In this document: piece by piece, positions 12,631-20,105 of the stretch
Layout of the letters: every line of letters starts with the position of its first letter
Position numbering within the stretch: position 1 is the stretch's first letter
From: an uncultured Eubacteriales bacterium
Lineage (GTDB): Bacteria > Bacillota > Clostridia > Oscillospirales > CAG-272
Length of the DNA: 22,342 nt
NCBI GenBank assembly: GCA_900546695.1
Contig: URDX01000027.1
Location: 1 to 22,342 of the forward strand
Reading direction: 5' to 3'
The notes under the pieces: generated by a model
Seen by the model: only the letters and a program-made list of their open reading frames with translations
Databases searched by the model: none
Told to the model about the DNA's origin: nothing
Made by a program: the position numbers and the translations under genes

Positions 12631-14757
12631 TCAGATCCTATCCTTATAGCGGTCGATCATCTCAAAAACATAGCTCGGCTCGACCTTCGGCAGGGCGATG
12701 GGCTCGGTGCTTGCGACCCATGCAGCCTCCCAATCGCCAAGTTTGGTATAAAACTCATCGGCATGCCAGATTATGCGGTTCTCGAACACGGGAAGGGTAT
12801 CCTCGTATGCGGGATAATCGAAGCCCTCCTTCGCCTTCTCATCGAGCATAGCGAAGAACTTCTCCCAGCGCGGGATGTGGTAGGAGCCGATAAGACCCGC
12901 CCATTCCTTCCATGCGTAGTCAAAGAGCAGGCTGTTCTGCTCGTTGCCCCAGATGGTAATCTGAATTCTCGCATTGTACTCGTAGAGATCGCGCTCTGCG
13001 TCGGTGGTGCCATGCGCGCGTGCGTCGGCTATCCATTTCTGAATGGTCCATTCGGGACGTACGGCGAGCATGCGGTCGATATCGCCGAGCAGTGCGATGA
13101 AGTCGCGCGAACGCGCTCTGAAATCGTCGTAGCGGCGCTCGATATACGCGGTGCTGACCTCTGCATAGAGCTTCTGCGCGTAGTTAGAGAGCAGCTGACG
13201 GCAGAAGTCGTTCATATCATAGAGATAGCCCTCCGTCTCGGAATCGGTCTCGCGCAGCAGGTCGATTATCTGCAGCATGATGCTGTTATCGTAGTGAATC
13301 TCAAAGCTGTCGCAGGGACCTGTTCCGCGCAGACGCAGACACGGGCGGGTGCAGAGCACCGTTCCGCGCTCAACGTAGTCGGTTCCCGGAACGTAGACAT
13401 GGTCGAGCAGGAGCTTCCATGCCGCCTTTGCGTTCTTTGCGGCGTCGCCGCTTACGCCGTAGCGGCGCTCGATATATGCGTCTATCCACTCATACGGGTC
13501 GACCGAATCGCTGCGCGTGAGCATTTCGAGGCTTAGGTCGTAGAAGGCGGGATTCTGACCGATGCCCTCCATGAACAGACCCGTTCCGACCGCTGCGGGC
13601 GCGGATTCCTTAGCCATATTGAAGCCGTTTGCGGCAGCGCGGTGCATATCGCCGTGAATGGAGCTCATGCGCGCGCCGAAGTTATGGAGTCTGCCGACAA
13701 CATAGCGATAGCCCCAGTAGCCCTCATGGCGAACGGGGAACTCGCAGTCAAGGTCGAGAATAAGCAGATGCTCTCTCGGCACGGCGACAACGATATCATG
13801 ACGGATGGACCATGCCTGCATTACCCATGTATAATTCTCGTCGTACTCGGCGTACAGCTCGGAAATTACTCTGCCGACATCGTGCAGATACTGCTCGCCC
13901 TCGACGGGGGGCTCGCCCTCATGGAAGGGGTCGCATGCATAATATCCGTACGTGCCGAATATCTGCTGCTGATTCTTCATAAAGGTCTTGCCTATCTTCT
14001 TAAAGAGCGGGTCGAGCGGGTCAACCTCCGTTGTTCTGCCGATGTTGTTCCAGGTCTTTTTGACGAGGAATTTTCCCTCGGGAAACTTCTCCTTCATCAG
14101 GTTCGGAACAAAGCCCGAATAGCCCTGCTGTATCGGCTTCATGCCGAAAGCAAGCTCGCGCTCGAGTATCTTTTTGCCGAGAGCCTCATGCTCCTCTATC
14201 CAGCTCATGGGGATAGGTCCGCCGTGACCCTCAAGGTTAGTCATCAGCTGCCATGCCTGGAATGCGGGACCCGCGATAAACGCTCTCGCCTCAGCGTCGG
14301 TAAAGCCGAGGTCAAGCAGAGTGTGATACCAGACCGACTCGGTTCCCGTAATAGCGAGCGGCATGTTGATACCGTTGAGCGCCATCATGTCTATCTCGTA
14401 CTCCCAACGGTCCCAGTTCCACCATGCGGCACTGTACGAGTGTGTGCAGTAGTTCATGTAGACGCGGAACTCCTGCTCTATAACGCGGCGATACGGCTGC
14501 GGCATCGGCAGCGCGCCCGCTGCAAATACGGGGATGCGCTTGCCGCACCATGAGATATTCGCCTTCATTGTGTACTTGATATACCAACCGAGTGCGGCGG
14601 CAACCGAGCCGGCATTATTACCGCGGAGAACGACCTTACCGTCCCGCGAGTCAAGCTCATAGGTATCGTGTCCGCCCTCGGCGGGAATCGTCTCGAGCAC
14701 GAAATCATCGGAGTGACCGGGGAGATAGCGCTCTATCAGCTCGCGTACAACTTGCAT
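12631..14757 (-). CDS. Alpha-N-acetylglucosaminidase, glycoside hydrolase family 89
   Basis: A 708-residue enzyme resembling human NAGLU along its whole length. It would release terminal alpha-linked N-acetylglucosamine, for example from gastric-type mucin glycans or heparan fragments. The two likely catalytic glutamates sit in ACDPFHEGEPP (about residue 280) and LFMEGIGQNP (about 397). Other family segments are MNYCTHSYSAAWWNWDRWEYEIDMMALNGIN-type, broken here near residue 120. No signal peptide or surface anchor is visible, so it should act inside the cell on imported glycans, unlike many multidomain secreted bacterial GH89 proteins. The chosen ATG is the first in frame near the conserved N-terminus, but its ribosome site (GAGGG, 15 bases away) is poor; the start is the uncertain part. 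Confidence 0.92.
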   Translation of the reverse strand: MQVVRELIERYLPGHSDDFVLETIPAEGGHDTYELDSRDGKVVLRGNNAGSVAAALGWYIKYTMKANISWCGKRIPVFAAGALPMPQPYRRVIEQEFRVYMNYCTHSYSAAWWNWDRWEYEIDMMALNGINMPLAITGTESVWYHTLLDLGFTDAEARAFIAGPAFQAWQLMTNLEGHGGPIPMSWIEEHEALGKKILERELAFGMKPIQQGYSGFVPNLMKEKFPEGKFLVKKTWNNIGRTTEVDPLDPLFKKIGKTFMKNQQQIFGTYGYYACDPFHEGEPPVEGEQYLHDVGRVISELYAEYDENYTWVMQAWSIRHDIVVAVPREHLLILDLDCEFPVRHEGYWGYRYVVGRLHNFGARMSSIHGDMHRAAANGFNMAKESAPAAVGTGLFMEGIGQNPAFYDLSLEMLTRSDSVDPYEWIDAYIERRYGVSGDAAKNAKAAWKLLLDHVYVPGTDYVERGTVLCTRPCLRLRGTGPCDSFEIHYDNSIMLQIIDLLRETDSETEGYLYDMNDFCRQLLSNYAQKLYAEVSTAYIERRYDDFRARSRDFIALLGDIDRMLAVRPEWTIQKWIADARAHGTTDAERDLYEYNARIQITIWGNEQNSLLFDYAWKEWAGLIGSYHIPRWEKFFAMLDEKAKEGFDYPAYEDTLPVFENRIIWHADEFYTKLGDWEAAWVASTEPIALPKVEPSYVFEMIDRYKDRI

Positions 14758-14897
14758 ATTCTGACCATTAGCCCTCGCTGCGCGAAGGCATCCTTTCGTG
14801 TTTGATTGCAGTCGGCTGCGGTACGTTCCGCGATGCGATTTTGCGAGGCACACCGTGCCCTATGCATGCGCAGAGACCGTGCTAAGCAGTTATCGGT

Positions 14898-14926
14898 ATT
14901 ATATCATAGCTTTCCGTTTTTTGCAA
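14898..14926 (-). promoter_or_regulatory. Promoter of the GH89 gene
   Basis: On the minus strand TTGCAA and TATAAT are 17 bases apart with TGA before the -10. The leader is about 130 bases and contains a 7-bp hairpin (CCTTCGC/GCGAGGG) just before the start region. No catabolite-control site was confidently seen. Confidence 0.75.
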
Positions 14927-15014
14927 TAACCTGTCGGAAATTGAACGGTCCGTACCGCAGGAATTTGAGCGGTCTGTACCGCCTGAAGCCGAACCGCATT
15001 TCCGCGCGGTAAAG

Positions 15015-15683
15015 CTACAGATCTACGCGCTCGAACCGCCGCTGCGCCCCACAGCACGAAAGCAGCGTAACGAGCACGTATACCGCCGCCGAGACGGCAA
15101 GCAGTACAAGCTGACGCGCAATTTCCGCGCCGCCCGTTGCGGCAAGAAAGCCGAGCCCCGGCAGATGCGGCAGCGCCTCATAAACGGCGACGGTGAGCAT
15201 AGCCGCGATGATAAAGCGGATAAAAGGTGCGCCGAGCCGATACGCGGTACGGAAAAAGCCGCAGACAAAAATGAAATTAAACTCGGCATAGACGAGCAGC
15301 ATAAATGCGATAAGCGTCGGGCATGCGGGCATGAGCGGGTTTGTCGCATACGGCGGCAGCTCGGACATAAGCGCAAGTCTTATGACAGTAAACACAGACG
15401 CGAGCAGCACCGAGAGCAGCTGAAAGAAGGCGACAAACAGCAGCTTTGCGCGCGGCACGTCGCGTTTTCTTATCGGCAGCAGCGCGGTGAACATGATATC
15501 GCCCGATTCGCGCGCGAGCTGAAACGACTGAAATATTCCGAGACACACGAAAAACGCCGAAACAAGCACGGGATAGCCCGGGATGAATACCATCAGCGTA
15601 AACGCAAGAAACGCGGGTGTGAGCGGAGATGTTGAGAGCTTCAGTTCCTTGCGCAGCAGTGCTGCGGCGGTGGTTTTATTCAT
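15015..15683 (-). CDS. ABC-2-type transporter permease
   Basis: A 222-residue membrane protein with about six hydrophobic helices, resembling the ABC-2 family permeases that pair with a single ATPase. The cytoplasmic loop after the second helix (FTALLPIRKRDVPRAK) matches the pattern TxLPxSRxxIVxAK of this family. It would form the export channel with the ATPase encoded upstream; the substrate is unknown, with antimicrobial peptides or lipids being typical. The start ATG overlaps the ATPase gene by eight bases and follows AAAGGAG. A longer reading frame to 15785 lies inside the ATPase gene and is rejected. It is the last gene of the three-gene operon. Confidence 0.86.
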   Translation of the reverse strand: MNKTTAAALLRKELKLSTSPLTPAFLAFTLMVFIPGYPVLVSAFFVCLGIFQSFQLARESGDIMFTALLPIRKRDVPRAKLLFVAFFQLLSVLLASVFTVIRLALMSELPPYATNPLMPACPTLIAFMLLVYAEFNFIFVCGFFRTAYRLGAPFIRFIIAAMLTVAVYEALPHLPGLGFLAATGGAEIARQLVLLAVSAAVYVLVTLLSCCGAQRRFERVDL

Positions 15684-16668
15684 TTTCTCCGCTCCTTTCC
15701 TGCGCCTTGCGACGGGGATGATTTTTGCTTTCCGTATCGTTTGTCGGTGCGTCGCCCTCGTCGGAAGCTCCGACAGTACCGACACCGTTTTCGAGATGGA
15801 TAATTATCTCCTCGAGCGACGGAGCGGGTACAGGGTCACTCAGCATCGCACAAGGCACAAGCAGCGTTGCACCGTTACGTCCACGTTTGCGTCCGACCGC
15901 GGCAGCAGATAACGTAGAGGCTGCCGTAGTATCGGCTGCGTCAGCAGGCGCCGCGACAGTCGATGCTGCAACCGATTCGGGTATGATTGCCCATTCCCTT
16001 TTGATATCGTCAATCGCGCCGCTGAGAGCGATCCTTCCGTCTCTGATAAAAATTATATCATCCGCACACTTTTCAAGGTCGGAGACGATATGCGTCGAGA
16101 AAAAGACGGTCTTTCCCTCTCCCGCAAGGTCGAGCAGCACGTCAAGCAGCTCTTCACGCGATATGGGGTCGAGCCCGCTTGTCGGTTCATCGAGTATTAG
16201 CAGCCGCGCGCCGTGAGAGAGTGCGAGTGCGAGACCGAGCTTGACCCGCATACCCTCCGACAGCTGCTCGGGCGTTTTACCCGTGTCGAGCAAAAACATG
16301 TTTGTATATCTGCGCCAGAGCGAATCATCCCAGCTCGGATAAAACGATGCGGTCACGGCGGCAAGCTGCTCTATGCGCTTCTTTTTGTACCAACCGACCG
16401 CGCCGCCCGCGTAGCCTATCTCTGCTTTTATACCGCGCTCGTCGACTGCGATATCGCGCCCGAGCATGGAAACGCTTCCGCCGTCGGGGCGTACAAGTCC
16501 GAGCATGGCTTTTATCGTCGTCGTTTTGCCCGCGCCGTTTCTGCCGATAAAGCCGACGATGCGACCCGCGCGGATATCAAAATCGAGCGGTCCGAGCGTA
16601 AAGCCCGGATAAAGCTTTTCGAGACCGCGTACGCTCGCCGCAGGTTTTTCCTGTCCGATGCCGCCCAT
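15676..16668 (-). CDS. ABC transporter ATP-binding protein
   Basis: A 330-residue ATPase. Walker A is GRNGAGKT at residues 42-49, the signature LSEGMRVKLGLALALS is mid-protein, and Walker B with the D-loop reads LLILDEPTSGLDP; an FFSTH switch histidine follows. It powers the ABC-2 permease encoded next. After about residue 240 there is an Ala/Thr-rich insertion, then PAPSLEEIIIHLENG and a charged tail, making it longer than the usual 230-300 residues. The insertion is low-complexity and probably a flexible linker. The start overlaps the stop of the AbrB-type gene (TAATG) with GGGGAG just upstream. Confidence 0.93.
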   Translation of the reverse strand: MGGIGQEKPAASVRGLEKLYPGFTLGPLDFDIRAGRIVGFIGRNGAGKTTTIKAMLGLVRPDGGSVSMLGRDIAVDERGIKAEIGYAGGAVGWYKKKRIEQLAAVTASFYPSWDDSLWRRYTNMFLLDTGKTPEQLSEGMRVKLGLALALSHGARLLILDEPTSGLDPISREELLDVLLDLAGEGKTVFFSTHIVSDLEKCADDIIFIRDGRIALSGAIDDIKREWAIIPESVAASTVAAPADAADTTAASTLSAAAVGRKRGRNGATLLVPCAMLSDPVPAPSLEEIIIHLENGVGTVGASDEGDAPTNDTESKNHPRRKAQERSGENE

Positions 16669-16961
16669 TATTCTCCCCTCCCGTCATTCGACGCATCGCC
16701 CGATACTCCGCCTGAGATATTGTCCGACTCATCGTCCGATGCCTCCTCCGACTCGGCAAGGCTCTCCGCAAACACCTTTTCAAGCAGCGAATTGAAGCTG
16801 CCGCTCGGCGGTATCGCTATCCCGCGGCGCGCATCACCGAGCAGCAGCAGCGTGTCCCCAGGGAGGATCCCGAACAGCTCGCGAGCCTGCTTCGGTATTA
16901 CTATCTGCCCGCGCTCACCGACTGTTGCGGTCCATGCATATTTTCCCTTCGGTCCTTTCAT
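16668..16961 (-). CDS. AbrB/SpoVT-type DNA-binding regulator of the ABC operon
   Basis: A 97-residue protein with an N-terminal AbrB-like swapped-hairpin domain (GKYAWTATVGERGQIVIPK then ARELFGILPGDTLLLLGD). It probably represses the operon it heads. The start chosen is the ATG giving MKGPKGKYAW, because GGAGG lies five bases upstream; an in-frame ATG 39 bases earlier lacks such a site. The last 30 residues are very acidic and Ser/Gly-rich (about EEASDDESDN), longer than in typical members, and may be disordered. Small AbrB proteins in front of an ATPase and ABC-2 permease are a recurring clostridial arrangement. Confidence 0.86.
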   Translation of the reverse strand: MKGPKGKYAWTATVGERGQIVIPKQARELFGILPGDTLLLLGDARRGIAIPPSGSFNSLLEKVFAESLAESEEASDDESDNISGGVSGDASNDGRGE

Positions 16962-17098
16962 TTCGTCCTCCGTTTCCGGTGCCGCAGCTGTCGCTGTCAT
17001 GACTGCCGACCGTCACACCGTTGCCGTGCCGACAACGTCTGATAGAAAGCGCACAAACACAGCGCGGCAAGATCGTGTAATTCATATTTTTCATACTT

Positions 17099-17126
17099 AT
17101 TATACGCAATTTGCCCCGTTTGTCAA
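17099..17126 (-). promoter_or_regulatory. Promoter of the AbrB/ABC operon
   Basis: On the minus strand TTGACA and TATAAT match the consensus exactly with a 16-base spacer. It lies about 135 bases before the chosen AbrB start. Confidence 0.9.
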
Positions 17127-17167
17127 TACCGACGGCAATAAAATTCGGGTAAAACCAAAAAAGGTAG

Positions 17168-17195
17168 GCAAAAACAGGTGCGCGTCAATACACCT
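17168..17195 (-). terminator. Third of three consecutive terminator hairpins
   Basis: On the minus strand AGGTG pairs with CACCT around a ten-base loop and is followed by GTTTTTG. It shares the GCGCACCTGTTTT end with the two hairpins before it. Confidence 0.55.
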
Positions 17196-17200
17196 AAAAT

Positions 17201-17236
17201 ACAGGCAAAAACAAAAAACAGGTGCGCAGACGCGCC
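17201..17236 (-). terminator. Second of three consecutive terminator hairpins
   Basis: On the minus strand GGCGCG and CGCACC form six pairs (one G-U) around TCTG, followed by TGTTTTTTGTTTTTG. Confidence 0.72.
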
Positions 17237-17250
17237 GTTGAAGAAGCATG

Positions 17251-17275
17251 AAAACAGGTGCGCGGATGCGCACCT
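17251..17275 (-). terminator. First of three terminator hairpins after the M23 operon
   Basis: On the minus strand AGGTGCGC pairs perfectly with GCGCACCT across ATCC and is followed by GTTTTC. It lies about 105 bases after the stop of the downstream M23 gene. Confidence 0.75.
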
Positions 17276-17339
17276 GAATTCATATTATCAAAGTCAAATA
17301 TATTTGAAAATTACAGAGCCGTAATGCAGCACAACGCAC

Positions 17340-17374
17340 ATTGCTCATTGCTCATTGCTCATTGCAAATTGCTC
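17340..17374. repeat. Short 7-bp tandem repeat (ATTGCTC)
   Basis: ATTGCTC occurs three times in a row, then once as ATTGCAA and once more as ATTGCTC, just after the stop of the M23 gene. Such heptamer arrays are prone to slippage. Confidence 0.85.
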
Positions 17375-17380
17375 ATAGCA

Positions 17381-18706
17381 TCAGCCGCCGTAGATAGATA
17401 TAGTTATCTTATCCTTCATATAGTCGTAGTAGGAAAGCGGGTCGGTGAGCGCGCCGCTCAGACGCACCTCAAAATGCAGATGATTACCGAACGAGTAGCC
17501 CGTATTTCCGACAGCAGCAATCGTCTGCCCCTGTGACACGGTCTCGCCCGCGGTCACATACAGCTTTGAGCAGTGGGCATACAGCGTTGCATAGCCGTCG
17601 CCGTGACTGATTATTACATAGTTTCCGTAGCTCGAGTGCTTTGCAGCAGTTACAACCGTGCCCGCAGCTGCCGCCTTGATAGCTGTGCCGTTCGGCGCGG
17701 GAATGTCGATGCCCTTATGCGGCGATTCACCCGGGCGCTGATACTGGAATGTCGTGCTTACAAGGAAGCGGTCGCCTATCGGCCATATAAAGCTCGGCGC
17801 ACCGCTCGGGTCGGGCGACGGAGTCGGCGTATCCGTCGTCGGCTTTGTCTCGTCTCCGCCCGACGGGTTTGACGGTTTAATCTCGGGAGTCTTTGTTACG
17901 GGCGCCGTGGCTTCGGTTCTTCTTCGCTCCTCCTCGGCTAAGCGTTTGAGCTCTGTCTCTATCTCGGAGTTGAGCGATTCCTCCTGAGCCTGCGCCTCCG
18001 AACGGAGCTGATCGTACTTTGTCATATCCGCCTGAAGCGTTGCTATGTAGTTTTCCGACTGCGTTCTAAGCGACTCGAGACGTTCGCTGTCGGAGCGCAG
18101 CGAATCCATGACCGCGACCTGCTCTTCCTTAAGCAAGGTAAGCGTCTCGGTCTGCTCTGCGAGCAGCCTGACATCCTCGCGCAGCCCGTCCATGACGTTG
18201 TTCTGATACTCGACCATCGTACCGAGCCTGTCGGCGCTTTCAAGAAAGTCGATAAACGTATCGGACGAAAACGCAAGCTCGACGGGATTCATATCGCCGC
18301 AGAACTGCATCATCTTGAGCCAGCTCTTGAAGCGGTCGTATTTATCGTCAAGGTCCGCGTTTATCTCCGCTATCCGCGCATTGGCATCACTTATCTGCGA
18401 ATCGTACTCGGATATGAGATTTCCCGTCACCGCCATCTTATCGCTGAGCAGCTCAATCTCCGAATCTATCCTCTCCTTCTCGGCGAGCAGACTGTCAACG
18501 CTGCCGCTGATGGAGTCTATCTTATCCGAATAATCACTTATCTGCTGCTGCAGAGCGTCAAGCTTTGCTTTATTCTGAGCAACCGACGCAGCAAAAAGCG
18601 ACGGGGAGGCGCACGGCGAAAAAACGGCTATCGCCGCGGTCAGAAGCAGCAGCGCGGATATCGCGCGCACCCTGTGCCGTGTAGTATGCCTTATCAAGCT
18701 CGCCAT
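17381..18706 (-). CDS. Secreted M23 peptidoglycan endopeptidase with coiled coil (EnvC/CwlO/PcsB-like), paralogue 2
   Basis: A 441-residue exported protein. A signal peptide (about residues 1-40) is followed by a long coiled coil (about 45-270). Then comes a Pro/Thr/Ser-rich linker and a C-terminal M23 metallopeptidase domain with HKGID and HLHFE motifs carrying the zinc ligands. It would cleave peptide cross-links in the wall. The coiled coil plus M23 layout and the position after ftsEX match hydrolases kept inactive until FtsEX moves them. The protein ends in ISIYGG, as does the paralogue. The ATG chosen has AAGGAGG seven bases upstream; an earlier in-frame start lacks support. The linker is longer and more Pro-rich than in the paralogue. 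Confidence 0.9.
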   Translation of the reverse strand: MASLIRHTTRHRVRAISALLLLTAAIAVFSPCASPSLFAASVAQNKAKLDALQQQISDYSDKIDSISGSVDSLLAEKERIDSEIELLSDKMAVTGNLISEYDSQISDANARIAEINADLDDKYDRFKSWLKMMQFCGDMNPVELAFSSDTFIDFLESADRLGTMVEYQNNVMDGLREDVRLLAEQTETLTLLKEEQVAVMDSLRSDSERLESLRTQSENYIATLQADMTKYDQLRSEAQAQEESLNSEIETELKRLAEEERRRTEATAPVTKTPEIKPSNPSGGDETKPTTDTPTPSPDPSGAPSFIWPIGDRFLVSTTFQYQRPGESPHKGIDIPAPNGTAIKAAAAGTVVTAAKHSSYGNYVIISHGDGYATLYAHCSKLYVTAGETVSQGQTIAAVGNTGYSFGNHLHFEVRLSGALTDPLSYYDYMKDKITISIYGG

Positions 18707-18754
18707 GAGTCTCCCTCCTTTCCGATTCAAGTGTGCGTGTATGCCGCCTATAAC

Positions 18755-18776
18755 GTCTGCCGCACAGGCGGCAGAC
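18755..18776 (-). other. Intercistronic 9-bp hairpin between the two M23 genes
   Basis: GTCTGCCGC pairs perfectly with GCGGCAGAC across a four-base loop. No T-run follows, so it should not stop transcription. It may stabilise or divide the mRNA and so set the ratio of the two hydrolases. Confidence 0.55.
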
Positions 18777-18786
18777 TATACTTCAA

Positions 18787-20037
18787 TCAGCCGCCATAGA
18801 TACTAATAACGTACTTATCCTTCATATACGCGAAGAAATCAAGCGGTTCAACGAGTGAACCTGCGTAATAAGTTTCAAAATGCAGATGACAGCCGTATGA
18901 ATTTCCCGTATTACCGACAAGAGCTATCGTCTGCCCCTTTTCGACCGTATCACCGGGCTTTACCAGCAAGCTCGAACAATGGGCATAAAGAGTTGCATAT
19001 CCGTTTTCGTGTGTAATGAGCACATAATTGCCGAAGCTGACATGATAGGTAGCCTCGGTAACAGTTCCCGAATCTGCCGCATAGATGCTTGTTCCGAGAG
19101 GTGCAGGAATATCTATTCCTCTGTGATAGCTGCCGCGGCAGATACCGAAATTCGAGGAAACGACATACTTGCCCTCGACGGGCCACTGATACGACGGACG
19201 GTCGCCCGATATTGTGCTGCCGCTTGTCGTACTGCCGCTGTTGTTGTTTGCAGCCGCCTCAGCCGCCTTTCTCGCCTGCTCTGCGGCGATACGCGTGAGC
19301 TCTGCCTCGATCTCCGAGCCGAGCTTTTCGTCAGCCGCCTCTGCGTCTGCAAGGTACTGCTCGTACTGAGCCTGATTCTTCTTCAGCTCGGTTATGTAGT
19401 TCTCGGATTTCTTCTGCAGCGCCGTGAGCTGAGCGTTATCCGACTCAAGCTGCTGCTTTACCTCAAGCTGCTCCGCGCGGAGTGTATCCGCCTCGTCGCG
19501 CTGCTCTGCAGCGGCGTTGACATCGGTACGCAGATCCTCCATAACGGTATTCTGATACTCGATGAGCGTTCCCATGCGGTCGACCGTCTCAAGGAAGGAG
19601 ACGAACGAATCCGCCGAAAGCACCATCTCAAGATAATTGACATCGCCGCTGAGCTGCATCATCCTCAGCCAGCTCTCAAAGCGCTCGTATTTTGTGTCTA
19701 TCTCGGAATCCATATCGACTATGCGCGAATTTATCTTCTGTATATCGCTGTCGTACTGGTCGATGATGGCGTTTGTCGACGCTATCTTTTCGGTGATAAG
19801 GTCGATCTGCTCATCTATCTGCGCCTTACGCTCGAGCGCGCCGTTGATATCGTTTTTAGCCGCCTCGATGGACTTATTGTATTCGTCTATCTTTTCCTGC
19901 AGCTCCTGACGCTGACGCTCCCATTCGCTGACCGAAGAGGATGCAGCCGAGAGATGCATCACGAACGGAGACGCCGACGCTGCGGTCACCGCAAGCAGAA
20001 GCAGCGCGGAGACCGACTTTAATATTCGTTTCTTCAT
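18787..20037 (-). CDS. Secreted M23 peptidoglycan endopeptidase with coiled coil (EnvC/CwlO/PcsB-like), paralogue 1
   Basis: A 416-residue protein with a signal peptide (residues 1-32), a coiled coil (about 35-262), a short Asn/Ser/Gly linker and an M23 domain. The zinc ligands are His305 and Asp309 in HRGID and His386 in HLHFE, with a further His at 353 in LYAHC. It aligns with the next gene along its length, including the SWLRMMQ and FVSFLE-type segments of the coiled coil and the final ISIYGG. It follows ftsX by 68 bases on the same strand, so it is the likely primary FtsEX client. The ATG giving MKKRIL is chosen since GAGG lies eight bases before it. An earlier start would place 19 residues ahead of the signal peptide. 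Confidence 0.92.
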   Translation of the reverse strand: MKKRILKSVSALLLLAVTAASASPFVMHLSAASSSVSEWERQRQELQEKIDEYNKSIEAAKNDINGALERKAQIDEQIDLITEKIASTNAIIDQYDSDIQKINSRIVDMDSEIDTKYERFESWLRMMQLSGDVNYLEMVLSADSFVSFLETVDRMGTLIEYQNTVMEDLRTDVNAAAEQRDEADTLRAEQLEVKQQLESDNAQLTALQKKSENYITELKKNQAQYEQYLADAEAADEKLGSEIEAELTRIAAEQARKAAEAAANNNSGSTTSGSTISGDRPSYQWPVEGKYVVSSNFGICRGSYHRGIDIPAPLGTSIYAADSGTVTEATYHVSFGNYVLITHENGYATLYAHCSSLLVKPGDTVEKGQTIALVGNTGNSYGCHLHFETYYAGSLVEPLDFFAYMKDKYVISIYGG

Positions 20038-20105
20038 ATAAATTACCTCGATTCTCGGGTCGAAGTCCTGCATAGCGGACATCGAATAAAGCATCCGATG
20101 CTGCG

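Noticed and set aside
13642..14553. Open frame of 303 codons on the plus strand
   Set aside because: It is the complement of the GH89 gene with conserved catalytic motifs on the other strand.
16213..17241. Open frame of 342 codons on the plus strand
   Set aside because: It is antisense to the ABC ATPase and AbrB genes and crosses their promoter; no start signal.
17340..17374. CRISPR-like array
   Set aside because: The unit is only seven bases with no spacers; it is a simple tandem repeat.
18979..20022. Open frame of 347 codons on the plus strand
   Set aside because: It is the complement of an M23 hydrolase with clear motifs.
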